The notes below the pieces were generated by a model that saw nothing but the letters and a program-made list of their open reading frames with translations, had not been told where the DNA came from and did no database searches. Made by a program: the position numbers and the translations under genes. Positions 32,675-41,451 of a DNA stretch of 52,926 bases are shown here, piece after piece. Source of the DNA: UBA6136 sp041178325 (GTDB lineage: Bacteria; Pseudomonadota; Gammaproteobacteria; Methylococcales; Methylococcaceae); assembly GCA_041178325.1 (NCBI GenBank), contig JBEGVN010000004.1, forward strand, positions 1-52,926, read 5' to 3'. Each line of letters opens with the position of its first letter. Positions within the stretch are counted from its first letter, which is position 1.

Positions 32675-33916
32675 ATGAATGATTTTACTGTTTTGTTCCT
32701 GATCGCCCTAGCCATCTCTTTTGCAGTCGAGTATTGGCTGTCCCGTCGACACGTTCAGCATGTCCTTCTCAACCGAAATAAGGTCCCTGCCGCATTTCGT
32801 GAAACCATCACAAGCGAAGCACACCAAAAGGCAGCGGACTATACGGTCGATAAGGCGCGACTTGCAGACTTTGATCGCATTCTCGGCGCAGGCGTCCTGA
32901 TCGTTTTCACCCTCGGTGGAGGAATCGCAGCGATCCAGAAGCTCTGGGAAGGATTCGCGCTTGGCCCGATTGCCACGGGCGTCGGTATGATTCTGACCAC
33001 GCTACTGGTCGCTCAGCTGATCGAGCTGCCCATCAGCCTTTACCAGACTTTCGTCATCGAGGAGCGTTATGGTTTCAACAAAACCAATGCGCCCCAGTTT
33101 CTGAAAGACCTCGGCCTTCAGACCCTGCTCAGCTTCCTCCTCGGCGCACCGCTCATCGCCCTGATCCTTTGGGTCATGGAGAGTACCGGCACCTATTGGT
33201 GGCTATTGGCCTGGAGCATTCTGATCAGCTTCTCGATTCTGATGAGTTGGGCCTATCCCACCCTGATCGCGCCGCTTTTCAACAAATTCACCCCCCTGCC
33301 TGACCCCGAACTCAAGTCACGAATCGAATCCTTGCTGGATCGTTGCGGCTTCCAGAGCAAGGGGATTTTTGTGATGGATGGCTCGCGACGCTCAGGCCAC
33401 GGCAACGCCTATTTCACCGGTGTTGGCGCCAGCAAGCGCATCGTCTTTTTCGATACGCTCGTCGACTCCCTCGGTCACGATGAGCTCGAGGCAGTTCTCG
33501 CCCATGAACTGGGACATTTCAAGTGCCGGCACGTCATCAAAATGCTGATTACCAGCTCTGCGCTCTCCCTTGTGGGTTTTGGCATTTTGGGTTGGGTCAG
33601 TCACGAAGCCTGGTTCTTCGAAGGCTTGGGTGTTCCTGCGCCCGGTACAGCCTCCGCTCTTCTCCTGTTCATGCTGACTGCGCCGGTCTTTACGGTCTTT
33701 CTCAAACCCATGATGGCGGCCTTCCAGCGGCGCTTCGAATTTGAAGCGGATGACTTTGCATCGTCTCACAGCGAAGCGCGCCATCTGGTGAGCGCCTTGG
33801 TTAAGCTCTATCGTGAAAATGCCAGCACCCTGACGCCAGACCCTCTCTATGCGGCTTTCCACTACAGCCATCCCCCAGCTGCCATTCGCATCGACCATTT
33901 GAACCGCGCACGCTAG
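32675..33916 (+). CDS. M48 family membrane metalloprotease (Ste24/CAAX type)
   Basis: A 413-residue inner-membrane zinc protease with several membrane segments and the zinc motif HELGH (in AVLAHELGHFKCRH); the third ligand Glu lies in RRFEFEADDFA. This is the Ste24-like M48A layout with an N-terminal membrane domain, not HtpX. Its substrate in bacteria is not known. The ATG at 32675 is preferred because the upstream frame has no family similarity. It lies between orn and rsgA. Confidence 0.88.
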   Translation: MNDFTVLFLIALAISFAVEYWLSRRHVQHVLLNRNKVPAAFRETITSEAHQKAADYTVDKARLADFDRILGAGVLIVFTLGGGIAAIQKLWEGFALGPIATGVGMILTTLLVAQLIELPISLYQTFVIEERYGFNKTNAPQFLKDLGLQTLLSFLLGAPLIALILWVMESTGTYWWLLAWSILISFSILMSWAYPTLIAPLFNKFTPLPDPELKSRIESLLDRCGFQSKGIFVMDGSRRSGHGNAYFTGVGASKRIVFFDTLVDSLGHDELEAVLAHELGHFKCRHVIKMLITSSALSLVGFGILGWVSHEAWFFEGLGVPAPGTASALLLFMLTAPVFTVFLKPMMAAFQRRFEFEADDFASSHSEARHLVSALVKLYRENASTLTPDPLYAAFHYSHPPAAIRIDHLNRAR

Positions 33917-33936
33917 TCACGGGGCTGACCTTCGGC

Positions 33937-34842
33937 ATGGCATCACCCTGCGACCCGAACAGCCCGTCGGAGGGTCTGGTCCTGAGCCATCTGGGTCAGG
34001 CCCTGGCCGTCGAGGATGGCTCCGGCGAGATTCGCCTCTGCCAGACCCGACGGCAGGTCGGCGCCATAGCGGTGGGGGATCGGGTCACATTTATCCCGGC
34101 CGGCGAGGGTCTGGGCCGCGTCGAATCCCTGCTTGAACGGAAAAGCCTTCTGACCCGACCCGCCCACGCCGGACGCATCAGGCCGGTTGCGGCCAACCTG
34201 GATCAGATCATGGTTGTCGTGGCACCCGAACCGGAACCCGACTGGCTTCTGGTGGATCAATACACGGCATCCGCCGCCCATCGCGGAATTGATCTTGCCA
34301 TTGTGATCAACAAGATTGACCGCTTGCCAGATCGGACCCAACTGGATCACGAAATGGCCCATTACCGCGAGATGGGCTATGCCTGCTATCCGGTAAGTGC
34401 CAGAACGGAAGAAGGCTTGAATAGCCTCAAGGCTGCCCTTAAGGGCAAGACCAGCATGCTTTCGGGACAATCCGGCGTCGGTAAATCCTCACTGACCAAT
34501 GCACTTCTTCCTGGAAAGAACCTCAGAACTCGCGAACTATCGGAAAAAGCCGGCCTGGGGCGCCATACCACCACGGCGGCCATGCTTTACCATCTTCCGG
34601 ATGGCGGTGATCTGATCGACAGCCCGGGTGTTGCCGTATTTGGCCTTGCGGAGATGACCGCTGAACAACTGGCCTCCGGCTATGTTGAATTCCGCCCCCT
34701 TCTGGATCACTGTCGCTTTAACGATTGCAGGCACCGCGAGGACATGGGCTGCGCCGTTCGCGAAGCGGCAGAATCTGGAGCCATTCACAAAGCCCGCTAC
34801 CTCCGATTTCTCAAACTGATCGACAAGATGCACCTTCGCTAA
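33937..34842 (+). CDS. rsgA: Ribosome small subunit GTPase RsgA
   Basis: A circularly permuted GTPase of 301 residues that matures the 30S subunit. An OB-fold precedes the G domain, in which NKID (G4) comes before GQSGVGKSSL (G1) and DSPGV (G3). A C-terminal zinc knuckle, HCRFNDCRHREDMGC, completes the family signature. It starts 20 bases after the M48 gene, with a shared terminator downstream. Confidence 0.96.
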   Translation: MASPCDPNSPSEGLVLSHLGQALAVEDGSGEIRLCQTRRQVGAIAVGDRVTFIPAGEGLGRVESLLERKSLLTRPAHAGRIRPVAANLDQIMVVVAPEPEPDWLLVDQYTASAAHRGIDLAIVINKIDRLPDRTQLDHEMAHYREMGYACYPVSARTEEGLNSLKAALKGKTSMLSGQSGVGKSSLTNALLPGKNLRTRELSEKAGLGRHTTTAAMLYHLPDGGDLIDSPGVAVFGLAEMTAEQLASGYVEFRPLLDHCRFNDCRHREDMGCAVREAAESGAIHKARYLRFLKLIDKMHLR

Positions 34843-34845
34843 CAG

Positions 34846-34879
34846 CAACAAAAAAGGCGCCGCAGCGCCTTTTTTGTTG
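34846..34879. terminator. Bidirectional terminator between rsgA and the DUF2333 gene
   Basis: A perfect 15-bp inverted repeat (34846-34860 with 34865-34879, loop CGCA) has six As on one arm and six Ts on the other. It serves both converging genes. Confidence 0.92.
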
Positions 34880-34893
34880 GATCGCGGAGCGCA

Positions 34894-35922
34894 TCAACCC
34901 CGTTCGAGAAGACTTCTCAAGTCGATGGTTGCGGCATTCGCGCGCGCGATGTAATTTGCCAGAGTCAAAGAGTAATTGGCGAAAAGACCAAAACCGCTAC
35001 CATTCAGAATCACAGGACTCAGATAGCTCTCCTGACAATTCTCCAGTTCCCTCACGATATGCTGGAGTGAAACCTGTGCAGTCTTGTTACCCAGGATATC
35101 TCGAAAATCCCATTCGATGGACTTGAGAACCAGCATGGCCGCCCAGGTGTAACCACGGGCCTCGAAGAACCGATCGTCAAGCTTGAGCCAAGGGGTGCGC
35201 TCCATGTCAGCGTGCCGCTCCTCGACCTCATCATTCATGCGATCAGCCGTACTGGCACTCAGTCGGTTAGAGTAGTCACCCAGACGCTTTTCCAAAACTT
35301 CAAGGTACTGGCGCAGGTTATCGGCTCGCGCATAGAAATTTGCGCCACGCTTTCTCAGCCGCTCACGATAGGCTTCGAGCGACTCAATCCCCTTTTCGTA
35401 TTCGGATTCCGATGAAGGCAGCTGCCAGGAGCGGTAATCAAAGTAGAAAAAGGGCTCGCCCTTCGCCAGATCAGGATCTTCCTGCGACTGGGTCTGGGAA
35501 CGGGCAATATTGTTACGGAGCTGAGTAGTCGCATCACGAAGCGCTATGAGCGCACCCAATTCCCAATTCGGAATATTGTCGAGAAAGACACTGGGAGGGA
35601 ACACGTCGTTCGAGAGGAACCCACCTGGCTTATGCAGCAGGGTATGTGAAATCTCGATTAAGGTTGTCGAATAGGTGTACCCCAGAGGCATTTCCTTGGG
35701 ATTTTCCACATGCGCTGCATGGGCCCCTTCCTCGACCACATCGAAAGGTTTGGGCTCCTGGCTCCAATAGAGGGCCAAGCCATACATGACCAATGCGATA
35801 ACCAGTAAACCCGTCCCGAACCTGCGGAAACCCGGCTTTGCAGTGATATCACGTATACCCGCCTTACCCTTGCGGGGGGCGTCGTCGGCCGTTTCGATCT
35901 CGCTCTCTTCAGGTTCTGACAT
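34894..35922 (-). CDS. DUF2333 family membrane protein
   Basis: A 342-residue protein with a charged cytosolic N-terminus (about residues 1-32), one membrane helix (about 33-50, TGLLVIALVMYGLALYW) and a long helical periplasmic or extracytoplasmic region. It resembles DUF2333, a family found mainly in gammaproteobacteria, of unknown function. Recognisable features are SNDVFPPSVFLDNIPNWELG and the helical repeats with Arg/Glu. A -10-like TATACT lies at 35954-35959 in front of it. No partner gene is evident. Confidence 0.75.
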   Translation of the reverse strand: MSEPEESEIETADDAPRKGKAGIRDITAKPGFRRFGTGLLVIALVMYGLALYWSQEPKPFDVVEEGAHAAHVENPKEMPLGYTYSTTLIEISHTLLHKPGGFLSNDVFPPSVFLDNIPNWELGALIALRDATTQLRNNIARSQTQSQEDPDLAKGEPFFYFDYRSWQLPSSESEYEKGIESLEAYRERLRKRGANFYARADNLRQYLEVLEKRLGDYSNRLSASTADRMNDEVEERHADMERTPWLKLDDRFFEARGYTWAAMLVLKSIEWDFRDILGNKTAQVSLQHIVRELENCQESYLSPVILNGSGFGLFANYSLTLANYIARANAATIDLRSLLERG

Positions 35923-35953
35923 GCGGGGGTCCTAGACTGGGCATCAGCCGTTG

Positions 35954-35959
35954 AGTATA
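35954..35959 (-). promoter_or_regulatory. -10 element candidate for the DUF2333 gene
   Basis: TATACT on the minus strand lies about 32 bases before the ATG at 35922. No convincing -35 element was seen at 16-18 bases spacing. Confidence 0.3.
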
Positions 35960-36015
35960 CAACAGACCCCTTCTGACGTCCCCGTCTCGAGGTTCTCCGG
36001 ACGTCCTGTCCAACT

Positions 36016-36933
36016 TCAACGCTCGCCCTCCTTCTTCCGTTTAGCCCGTGGATGGGCTTGATCGTAAACCTTGGCGAGATGTTGATAATCGAGATGCGTG
36101 TATACCTGGGTTGTACTCAGGTTGGCGTGACCTAGCAGCTCTTGGACCGCCCGAAGATCGCCGCTGGACTCCAGAAGGTGACTTGCAAAGGAATGTCGAA
36201 GCATATGGGGATGGACGGCCGTTCCTCCACCTTGCTTGATCTGCCAACGACTTAGCCGGGACTGCACGCTTCGGGGCGAGATCCGAAGCCCCCGCCGACT
36301 AGTAAAAACAGCTGACAATCCAGACCCCGGCCAGGTTTCACGCACTTTAAGCCAGTTTTCAAGGGCCTCGCGGGCACAGCGGCCAACCGGGACGTGACGG
36401 GTTTTTTGACCCTTACCCTCCCGAACCAGCAAGCTGCTTTCACGAAAATCCAGGTCCTCAAGGTCGAGGGCGACTAATTCCGAAAGGCGGAGTCCAGAGG
36501 AATAAAATAGCTCCCACATGGCAAGATCTCGGACTTCCTGAGGGTCTTCCGGCGGGGCCTCCAACAAGCCCACCATGGCATCCACGTCCAATACATTCGG
36601 CAACGCTTTAGCCGCCTTGGGCGCTCGAATGCCCTGGGCCGGATTTTGCGCCATAAGGCCCTCCCGAATCAGGGCATCGAAAAAACCACGGATCGCTGAA
36701 AGTTCGCGCTGAAGACTTCGGCTGCCCAACCCGTTTCGATGGCGATCGGCAACATAGGCCCGAAGGGTCCTTGGGTCAACCTGACTCCATTGGGTAATCT
36801 CGCGCGGGGTCAGAAATGTCTGGAGTTGGTCAAGGTCGCGGCGATAGGCCAAAAGGGTTTGCGGAGAGAGGCGTTGCTGGACCTGGAGTCGCTCCAGGTA
36901 ACTCTCGAGCTGATCGAGCGCCTCTGGCCCCAT
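36016..36933 (-). CDS. xerC: Tyrosine recombinase XerC
   Basis: A 305-residue site-specific recombinase that with XerD resolves chromosome dimers at dif. The N-terminal SAM-like domain is followed by the catalytic domain with Arg in SSGLRLSELVALDLEDLDF, HxxR in HMLRHSFASHLLE, the second His in LGHANLSTTQ, and Tyr in VYTHLD. It follows DUF484 by 3 bases, the standard gammaproteobacterial dapF-DUF484-xerC order, so it is the chromosomal XerC and not a phage integrase. Confidence 0.95.
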   Translation of the reverse strand: MGPEALDQLESYLERLQVQQRLSPQTLLAYRRDLDQLQTFLTPREITQWSQVDPRTLRAYVADRHRNGLGSRSLQRELSAIRGFFDALIREGLMAQNPAQGIRAPKAAKALPNVLDVDAMVGLLEAPPEDPQEVRDLAMWELFYSSGLRLSELVALDLEDLDFRESSLLVREGKGQKTRHVPVGRCAREALENWLKVRETWPGSGLSAVFTSRRGLRISPRSVQSRLSRWQIKQGGGTAVHPHMLRHSFASHLLESSGDLRAVQELLGHANLSTTQVYTHLDYQHLAKVYDQAHPRAKRKKEGER

Positions 36934-36936
36934 CCG

Positions 36937-37638
36937 TCAGGCCTGGGACAAGAGGCTGGCCATGCGACTGGCGAGGATCTCACTCATCTGGGTCAAAAAC
37001 ACAAATCCCATGTCGGCTCGGAAACGCTCAGGATCCCGACTACCGATGGCAAAAAGGCCGCGAAGTGCCGCATGATTCAGGCGGATGACGGCATAGGACC
37101 CCACCTGATCTGCAACATCACCAAAGAGATAGGCCGCATGGGCAGGATCGGGCTTACCGCACAGGGGTTGTGAAGCCTCGGCCCGTTCCTCAGCCCAAGG
37201 GCGTGAGGGGTGGTCCTGCGCCGTAAAAAGCTGCAGAACCGGGCTTTCAAACTCAGGATGGAGGAGCCGCACCACAACAAAATCGGCCTGAAAATACTGG
37301 TGTAAACCCCAATCCAGACTGGCCAGAACATCCTCGAGACTTTTCGCATCCAGAAGCGTTAAGGTCAGTTGGTGAATGCGTTGATAAAGCGCATCATTTT
37401 CGCGAGCGATTTGAACCAGATCGTCGAGTTGCTCGACAAGCCGTTCGTTCTTTTCCCTCAGAACATCAATTTGCCGGGCAACCAAAGACACGGCGGTCCC
37501 ACTGTCATGGGGGAGACGCAGCGACTCCAGGAGGGGCAGATGCGCCGCAAAAAAATCAGGATGACGAGAAAGATAGGCTGCGACCTGCGCCGCATCACTC
37601 GTTTCCTCAGGGTTCGGGCTTGGTTCTTGTGCACTCAC
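36937..37638 (-). CDS. DUF484 family protein
   Basis: A 233-residue protein of the DUF484 family, with an N-terminal helix-coil and a GAF-like C-terminal domain; the family start DAAQVAAYLSRHPDFFAAHLPLLESL is recognisable. Function is unknown; it is always found between dapF and xerC in this group. It begins with GTG overlapping the dapF stop (GTGA), so translation is coupled. Confidence 0.9.
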   Translation of the reverse strand: MSAQEPSPNPEETSDAAQVAAYLSRHPDFFAAHLPLLESLRLPHDSGTAVSLVARQIDVLREKNERLVEQLDDLVQIARENDALYQRIHQLTLTLLDAKSLEDVLASLDWGLHQYFQADFVVVRLLHPEFESPVLQLFTAQDHPSRPWAEERAEASQPLCGKPDPAHAAYLFGDVADQVGSYAVIRLNHAALRGLFAIGSRDPERFRADMGFVFLTQMSEILASRMASLLSQA

Positions 37639-38465
37639 AGCTCAATTTCTCCCTCAAAAACAGTGACCGCTGGCCCCTGCATCATCACAGGAAAACCCCG
37701 CCCTTGCCAGTTGATGACCAAGTGCCCGCCGGGCAACTCGACATCTACTGGACTTTCAAGAAGCCCCTGTTCAATGCCCACTACCGCAGCAGCGCAGGCT
37801 CCGCTGCCGCAGGCCAGCGTTTCACCAGATCCCCGCTCATAGACCCGAAGACGCGCCTGATGGCGACTCACGACCTCGAGGAACCCGACGTTAACGCGCT
37901 CGGGAAAGATCGGATGGGATTCCAGAAGCGGTCCCAAGGATTCAACCGGCGCCTTCGCGGTACTTTCAACCTGAAGAACGGCATGAGGGTTCCCCATCGA
38001 AACCGCAGCGAATTCAACCTGTTCGCCCTCCAAATCCACCGTGTATCGATTCGCTTCCATGGTCGCATTCAGGGGAATCTGATCAGGAGCATGGCGGGGA
38101 ACCCCCATGTCGACCAGCACTTCGTTGCCGGCGACGAGATTCAGAACCAGCTGACCGGACCGGGTTTCAACCCGAATGGTGTCGTGATCGGTCAACCCTT
38201 TGTCATTGACGAAGCGGGCAAAACAGCGCGCGCCATTGCCACACTGAGCCACTTCCGAGCCATCCGCATTGAAGATCCGGTAGCGAAAATCCGCATCGGG
38301 GCCCTGCGCCGGCTCAACCACCAGAACCTGATCACAACCGATGCCAAAATGGCGATCAGCCAGCCGGCGTATCCGCTCAGGATCCAGCGCAACTGACTGG
38401 CGGACGGCATCAATCACGATGAAATCGTTACCGAGCCCCTGCATTTTGGTGAACGCGACACGCAT
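37635..38465 (-). CDS. dapF: Diaminopimelate epimerase
   Basis: DapF makes meso-diaminopimelate from the LL form. Its two catalytic Cys are in QCGNGARCFARF and LACGSGACAAAV. The start of the protein, FTKMQGLGNDFIVID, matches the family. At 276 residues it is normal. ATG 38465 is taken as start; a GTG at 38471, overlapping the lysA stop, is also possible. lysA lies directly upstream. Confidence 0.97.
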   Translation of the reverse strand: MRVAFTKMQGLGNDFIVIDAVRQSVALDPERIRRLADRHFGIGCDQVLVVEPAQGPDADFRYRIFNADGSEVAQCGNGARCFARFVNDKGLTDHDTIRVETRSGQLVLNLVAGNEVLVDMGVPRHAPDQIPLNATMEANRYTVDLEGEQVEFAAVSMGNPHAVLQVESTAKAPVESLGPLLESHPIFPERVNVGFLEVVSRHQARLRVYERGSGETLACGSGACAAAVVGIEQGLLESPVDVELPGGHLVINWQGRGFPVMMQGPAVTVFEGEIEL

Positions 38466-38467
38466 AT

Positions 38468-39718
38468 TCACGCGGGAAGAATGCTTTCAAGGGCAAAAAG
38501 CCCCTCGACGGTCTCGCGCTGCCGAACGACATGCGCGCGCTCGCCATCCACCAAAATTTCAGCGGCACGGGGACGGGAGTTGTAATTGGAACTCATCGTG
38601 AAGCCATAGGCGCCTGCGGAGCGGACCGCGAGCAGGTCCCCTGGGACAATCGCAAGTTCTCGATCTTTGCCAAGAAAGTCACCCGTCTCGCAAACCGGGC
38701 CGACAATGTCATAGCTTTGCGTCTCCTTCGACGTTGGCACTTCCACAGGGAGAATGGCCTGCCACGCCTGATAGAGCGAAGGGCGAATCAGGTCATTCAT
38801 GGCCGCATCCACAACCGCGAAATTTTTTTCACCGTTGGACTTAAGGTAAAGGACGCGGGTTAACAGAACGCCTGCATTTCCGACGATCGCCCGTCCAGGC
38901 TCCATGAACAGGGATACGTTGCGCCCCTTCAGTCGATCAATCACGGCTGCCGCATATTCTGCTGGCTCAGGCGGGGTTTCTTCGTTGTATCGAATCCCAA
39001 GCCCACCGCCAATATCAATGTGCTCGAGAAAGATACCTTCCGCAGCGAGGCGATCGACCATCCCCAACAATCGGTCAAAGGCATCCAAAAACGGATCGAT
39101 CTTGGTCAGCTGCGAGCCAATATGGCAGTCGATGCCCACAATCTTCAAATGCGGTAGCGCTTTCGCCCTAAGGTACTCCCCAAATGCAGCATCCATCGGA
39201 ATACCGAATTTATTCTCGCGAAGTCCTGTTGAAATGTAGGGGTGAGTGTTTGCATCGACGTCAGGATTGACCCGAAGGGAGATGGGCGCCTGAACGCCAA
39301 GCTCCCCGGCAAGACGATTCAGGATATCCAATTCGTCCGGAACCTCGACGTTAAAGCATCGGATACCCACCTCAAGCGCATAACGAAGCTCGTCCTCTTG
39401 TTTGCCCACGCCTGAAAAAACCACCCGGGAGGGATCACCACCGGCGCGCAATACGCGCTCCAATTCGCCTTTAGAGACAATATCAAAGCCTGAACCCAAA
39501 CGGGCCAGCACGTTGAGAACAGCCAGATTGGAATTGGCTTTCACCGCATAACAAATCAGGTGTTGCGTTTCCCCAAAGGCATGATCAAAGGCGCGATAGT
39601 GCCGTTCAAGGGTTGCTCGAGAGTACACATAAAGCGGCGTGCCATACGTCTCGGCGATTGTCGTCAGGGGGATTTCTTCGGCATAGAGCCGCCCAGAGCG
39701 TTCGTTGAAGTAGTCCAT
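38468..39718 (-). CDS. lysA: Diaminopimelate decarboxylase
   Basis: LysA decarboxylates meso-diaminopimelate to lysine. A PLP fold III enzyme of 416 residues; the PLP Lys is in ICYAVKANSNLAVL, with the phosphate-binding HIDIGGGLGIRY, EPGRAIVGNAG and the C-terminal CETGDFLGKDR. Its ATG directly abuts the lptM stop. The order lptM-lysA-dapF is standard for gammaproteobacteria. Lysine synthesis from asd, dapB, dapF and lysA is thus largely present in the window. Confidence 0.97.
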   Translation of the reverse strand: MDYFNERSGRLYAEEIPLTTIAETYGTPLYVYSRATLERHYRAFDHAFGETQHLICYAVKANSNLAVLNVLARLGSGFDIVSKGELERVLRAGGDPSRVVFSGVGKQEDELRYALEVGIRCFNVEVPDELDILNRLAGELGVQAPISLRVNPDVDANTHPYISTGLRENKFGIPMDAAFGEYLRAKALPHLKIVGIDCHIGSQLTKIDPFLDAFDRLLGMVDRLAAEGIFLEHIDIGGGLGIRYNEETPPEPAEYAAAVIDRLKGRNVSLFMEPGRAIVGNAGVLLTRVLYLKSNGEKNFAVVDAAMNDLIRPSLYQAWQAILPVEVPTSKETQSYDIVGPVCETGDFLGKDRELAIVPGDLLAVRSAGAYGFTMSSNYNSRPRAAEILVDGERAHVVRQRETVEGLFALESILPA

Positions 39719-39991
39719 TTAATTCGGTGCTGATGGGGCCAATGCTGGCATGTTGTCTTTCTCGCTTGCTTCAGGCGTCTCCTCTCGGGGCGACCCCAAC
39801 TGTTGAGCCCTCAGGGCATCTTCGGCCTGTTTGGCCTGCGCTGCACGTTTCTTTTTGGCAACCGCCTTTTGCGAAGGAGGTTCGTGCCCTTCCATATAAA
39901 GCGGCCCTTTCTGACCACACCCTGAGAGCGGAAGGGCCAGCATCATAACCAGGCCGAACAAGGCCCGGTCTTTGAATCGAATTAAAAACAT
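39719..39991 (-). CDS. lptM: LPS translocon maturation chaperone LptM (YifL-like lipoprotein)
   Basis: A 90-residue lipoprotein. The lipobox is LSGC at about residue 26, followed by GQKGPLYM, the signature of LptM, which assists the LptD/LptE outer-membrane translocon. The rest is a Lys/Ala/Glu-rich tail. The start ATG at 39991 gives a proper signal peptide; the longer open frame upstream has no signal. Its place before lysA matches other gammaproteobacteria. Confidence 0.9.
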   Translation of the reverse strand: MFLIRFKDRALFGLVMMLALPLSGCGQKGPLYMEGHEPPSQKAVAKKKRAAQAKQAEDALRAQQLGSPREETPEASEKDNMPALAPSAPN

Positions 39992-40158
39992 GAAAAACCC
40001 GTTGATTCTCGGTGGGCGGGGATTTCGGTATTGTAGTCGAACCTCGAATGTACCGTCAGACCGAGCGCACCCTGACGGCAGGCGGGTGTTAGAATGGAGC
40101 CTATGCGAAAGCCTTGAATCAGGGCCTTTTCCCCCTCCTCTGGACAGCAACGCGCAAC

Positions 40159-40794
40159 GTGATTGAGATCTTTAAGTTAGGCGGCTGGATGATGGCGCCA
40201 CTCGTCATCTGCTCCATTGTCTCCATGGCCATTGTGCTGGAGCGGTTCTGGGCCCTTCGAACCGATCAGGTCATGCCGGCCGACTTGATTCCCGAGGTCT
40301 ACCGCCTGCATCGCGAAGGCCGCCTCGACACCCGCACCCTAAGATCGCTCAGAATTGGCTCGCCCCTTGGCGCCATTCTGGCTGCCGCGCTTGCTACCCA
40401 GGCACAAGGGCGTGAGCCCATGCGGGATGCTGTCGAGCATGCCGGCCGGCAAGTTGTTCATACGCTCGAACGCTACCTCAACACCTTGGGAACGATCGCC
40501 TCGGTTTCACCTTATCTTGGACTCTTGGGAAGTGTCCTTGGCATGATGACGGTGTTTTCCTCTTTTTCGAGTGCCGGCGCCCAAGGGGCGATCCAGAACC
40601 CGGCCCTTCTGGCTGGAGGGATCTCGGAGATTCTGATGTCCACGGCAGCAGGACTTGCGGTGGCCATACCCAGCCTGATTTTCTATCGCTACTTTCGTGG
40701 GCGCATCACGGAATTGACCGTCCGAATGGAAGAAGAGGCGGTCCAACTGATTGAGAGCCTCGATTCAAAAGGCAACTCTGAGCCCTCCTCATGA
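40159..40794 (+). CDS. exbB: MotA/TolQ/ExbB proton channel family protein
   Basis: A 211-residue inner-membrane protein that with ExbD forms a proton-driven motor. Start GTG 40159 gives the family start IEIFKLGGWMMAPLVICSI; three membrane segments follow, the last two in the conserved block TIASVSPYLGLLGSVLGMM and EILMSTAAGLAVAIPSLIFY. The next gene overlaps by 4 bases. ExbB is preferred to TolQ because of the downstream trm112-kdsB genes, a typical exbBD neighbourhood. An upstream TTG at 40114 is possible but lacks similarity. Confidence 0.88.
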   Translation: MIEIFKLGGWMMAPLVICSIVSMAIVLERFWALRTDQVMPADLIPEVYRLHREGRLDTRTLRSLRIGSPLGAILAAALATQAQGREPMRDAVEHAGRQVVHTLERYLNTLGTIASVSPYLGLLGSVLGMMTVFSSFSSAGAQGAIQNPALLAGGISEILMSTAAGLAVAIPSLIFYRYFRGRITELTVRMEEEAVQLIESLDSKGNSEPSS

Positions 40795-41210
40795 ATTTCA
40801 GGCCCCATGATCGGGATGAACCGGAACTTAACCTCATTCCCCTCATCGATGTTCTCATCATCCTCCTGATTTTCCTCGTGATGACGACCACATTCGCCCA
40901 ACAAAAGGGACTCGAAATCCGATTACCCGAAGCCAGCATTCAGTCGCCCCTCTCTCCGGAAAAACCCTTATCGATCCTCATTGATCCTGAGGGTCGTTTC
41001 CTGATCGGCGGCCAAGCGGTTCGGGGAGGGACGACCGATGACCTTAGGACCGCGCTCAAGGCTGCCGCCGGTGAGCAGAAAGACCCCTTGATCCTGATCG
41101 AGGCGGATCGAGACTCCCGACACCAAGCCTTGGTGTTGATCTTAGAGGCCCTTGAACAACTCGGCTTCCAAAGAATCAGCTTCGCCACACTCACGCCCTT
41201 ATCCCATTAA
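40791..41210 (+). CDS. exbD: Biopolymer transport protein ExbD/TolR
   Basis: A 139-residue single-pass protein with the family pattern ELNLIPLIDVLIILLIFLV, where the Asp is the proton-carrying residue, and a periplasmic C-terminal domain that holds the ADRDSRHQALVLILEALEQLG block. It overlaps exbB (ATGA). The ExbBD pair couples the proton gradient to outer-membrane transport or to related envelope work; no TonB or receptor gene is next to it. Confidence 0.9.
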   Translation: MNFRPHDRDEPELNLIPLIDVLIILLIFLVMTTTFAQQKGLEIRLPEASIQSPLSPEKPLSILIDPEGRFLIGGQAVRGGTTDDLRTALKAAAGEQKDPLILIEADRDSRHQALVLILEALEQLGFQRISFATLTPLSH

Positions 41211-41239
41211 ACCCAATCCTATTTATTGTTGAGGAATCC

Positions 41240-41449
41240 ATGGACAAGAAATTGCTGGAAATCTTGGTCTGTCCGATCTGCAAGGCCGACCTCGTTTTTC
41301 TCGAACCCCAGGAAGAGTTGGTTTGTCGCGCAGACAAGCTGGCATTTCCAGTCCGTGACGGCATTCCGGTAATGTTGGAAGTCGAAGCCCGACGCATCAG
41401 CCTTGAGGAATACGACGCACTGCCCAAAAAGACTACGCTGGTCGAATAA
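41240..41449 (+). CDS. Trm112 family protein
   Basis: A 69-residue zinc-ribbon-like protein with the family start DKKLLEILVCPICKADL and FPVRDGIPVMLEVEAR. One CxxC (CPIC) is present and a single further Cys lies near residue 29. It is a YcaR-like member; in eukaryotes such proteins activate methyltransferases, but its bacterial role is unclear. It sits before kdsB, as usual. Confidence 0.92.
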   Translation: MDKKLLEILVCPICKADLVFLEPQEELVCRADKLAFPVRDGIPVMLEVEARRISLEEYDALPKKTTLVE

Positions 41450-41451
41450 AC

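Noticed and set aside
36016..36933. Tyrosine recombinase as an integrase of a mobile element
   Set aside because: It sits in the standard dapF-DUF484-xerC operon with no attachment-site repeat or phage gene nearby.
37620..38396. 258-codon open frame opposite dapF
   Set aside because: Antisense to a complete dapF with both catalytic Cys.
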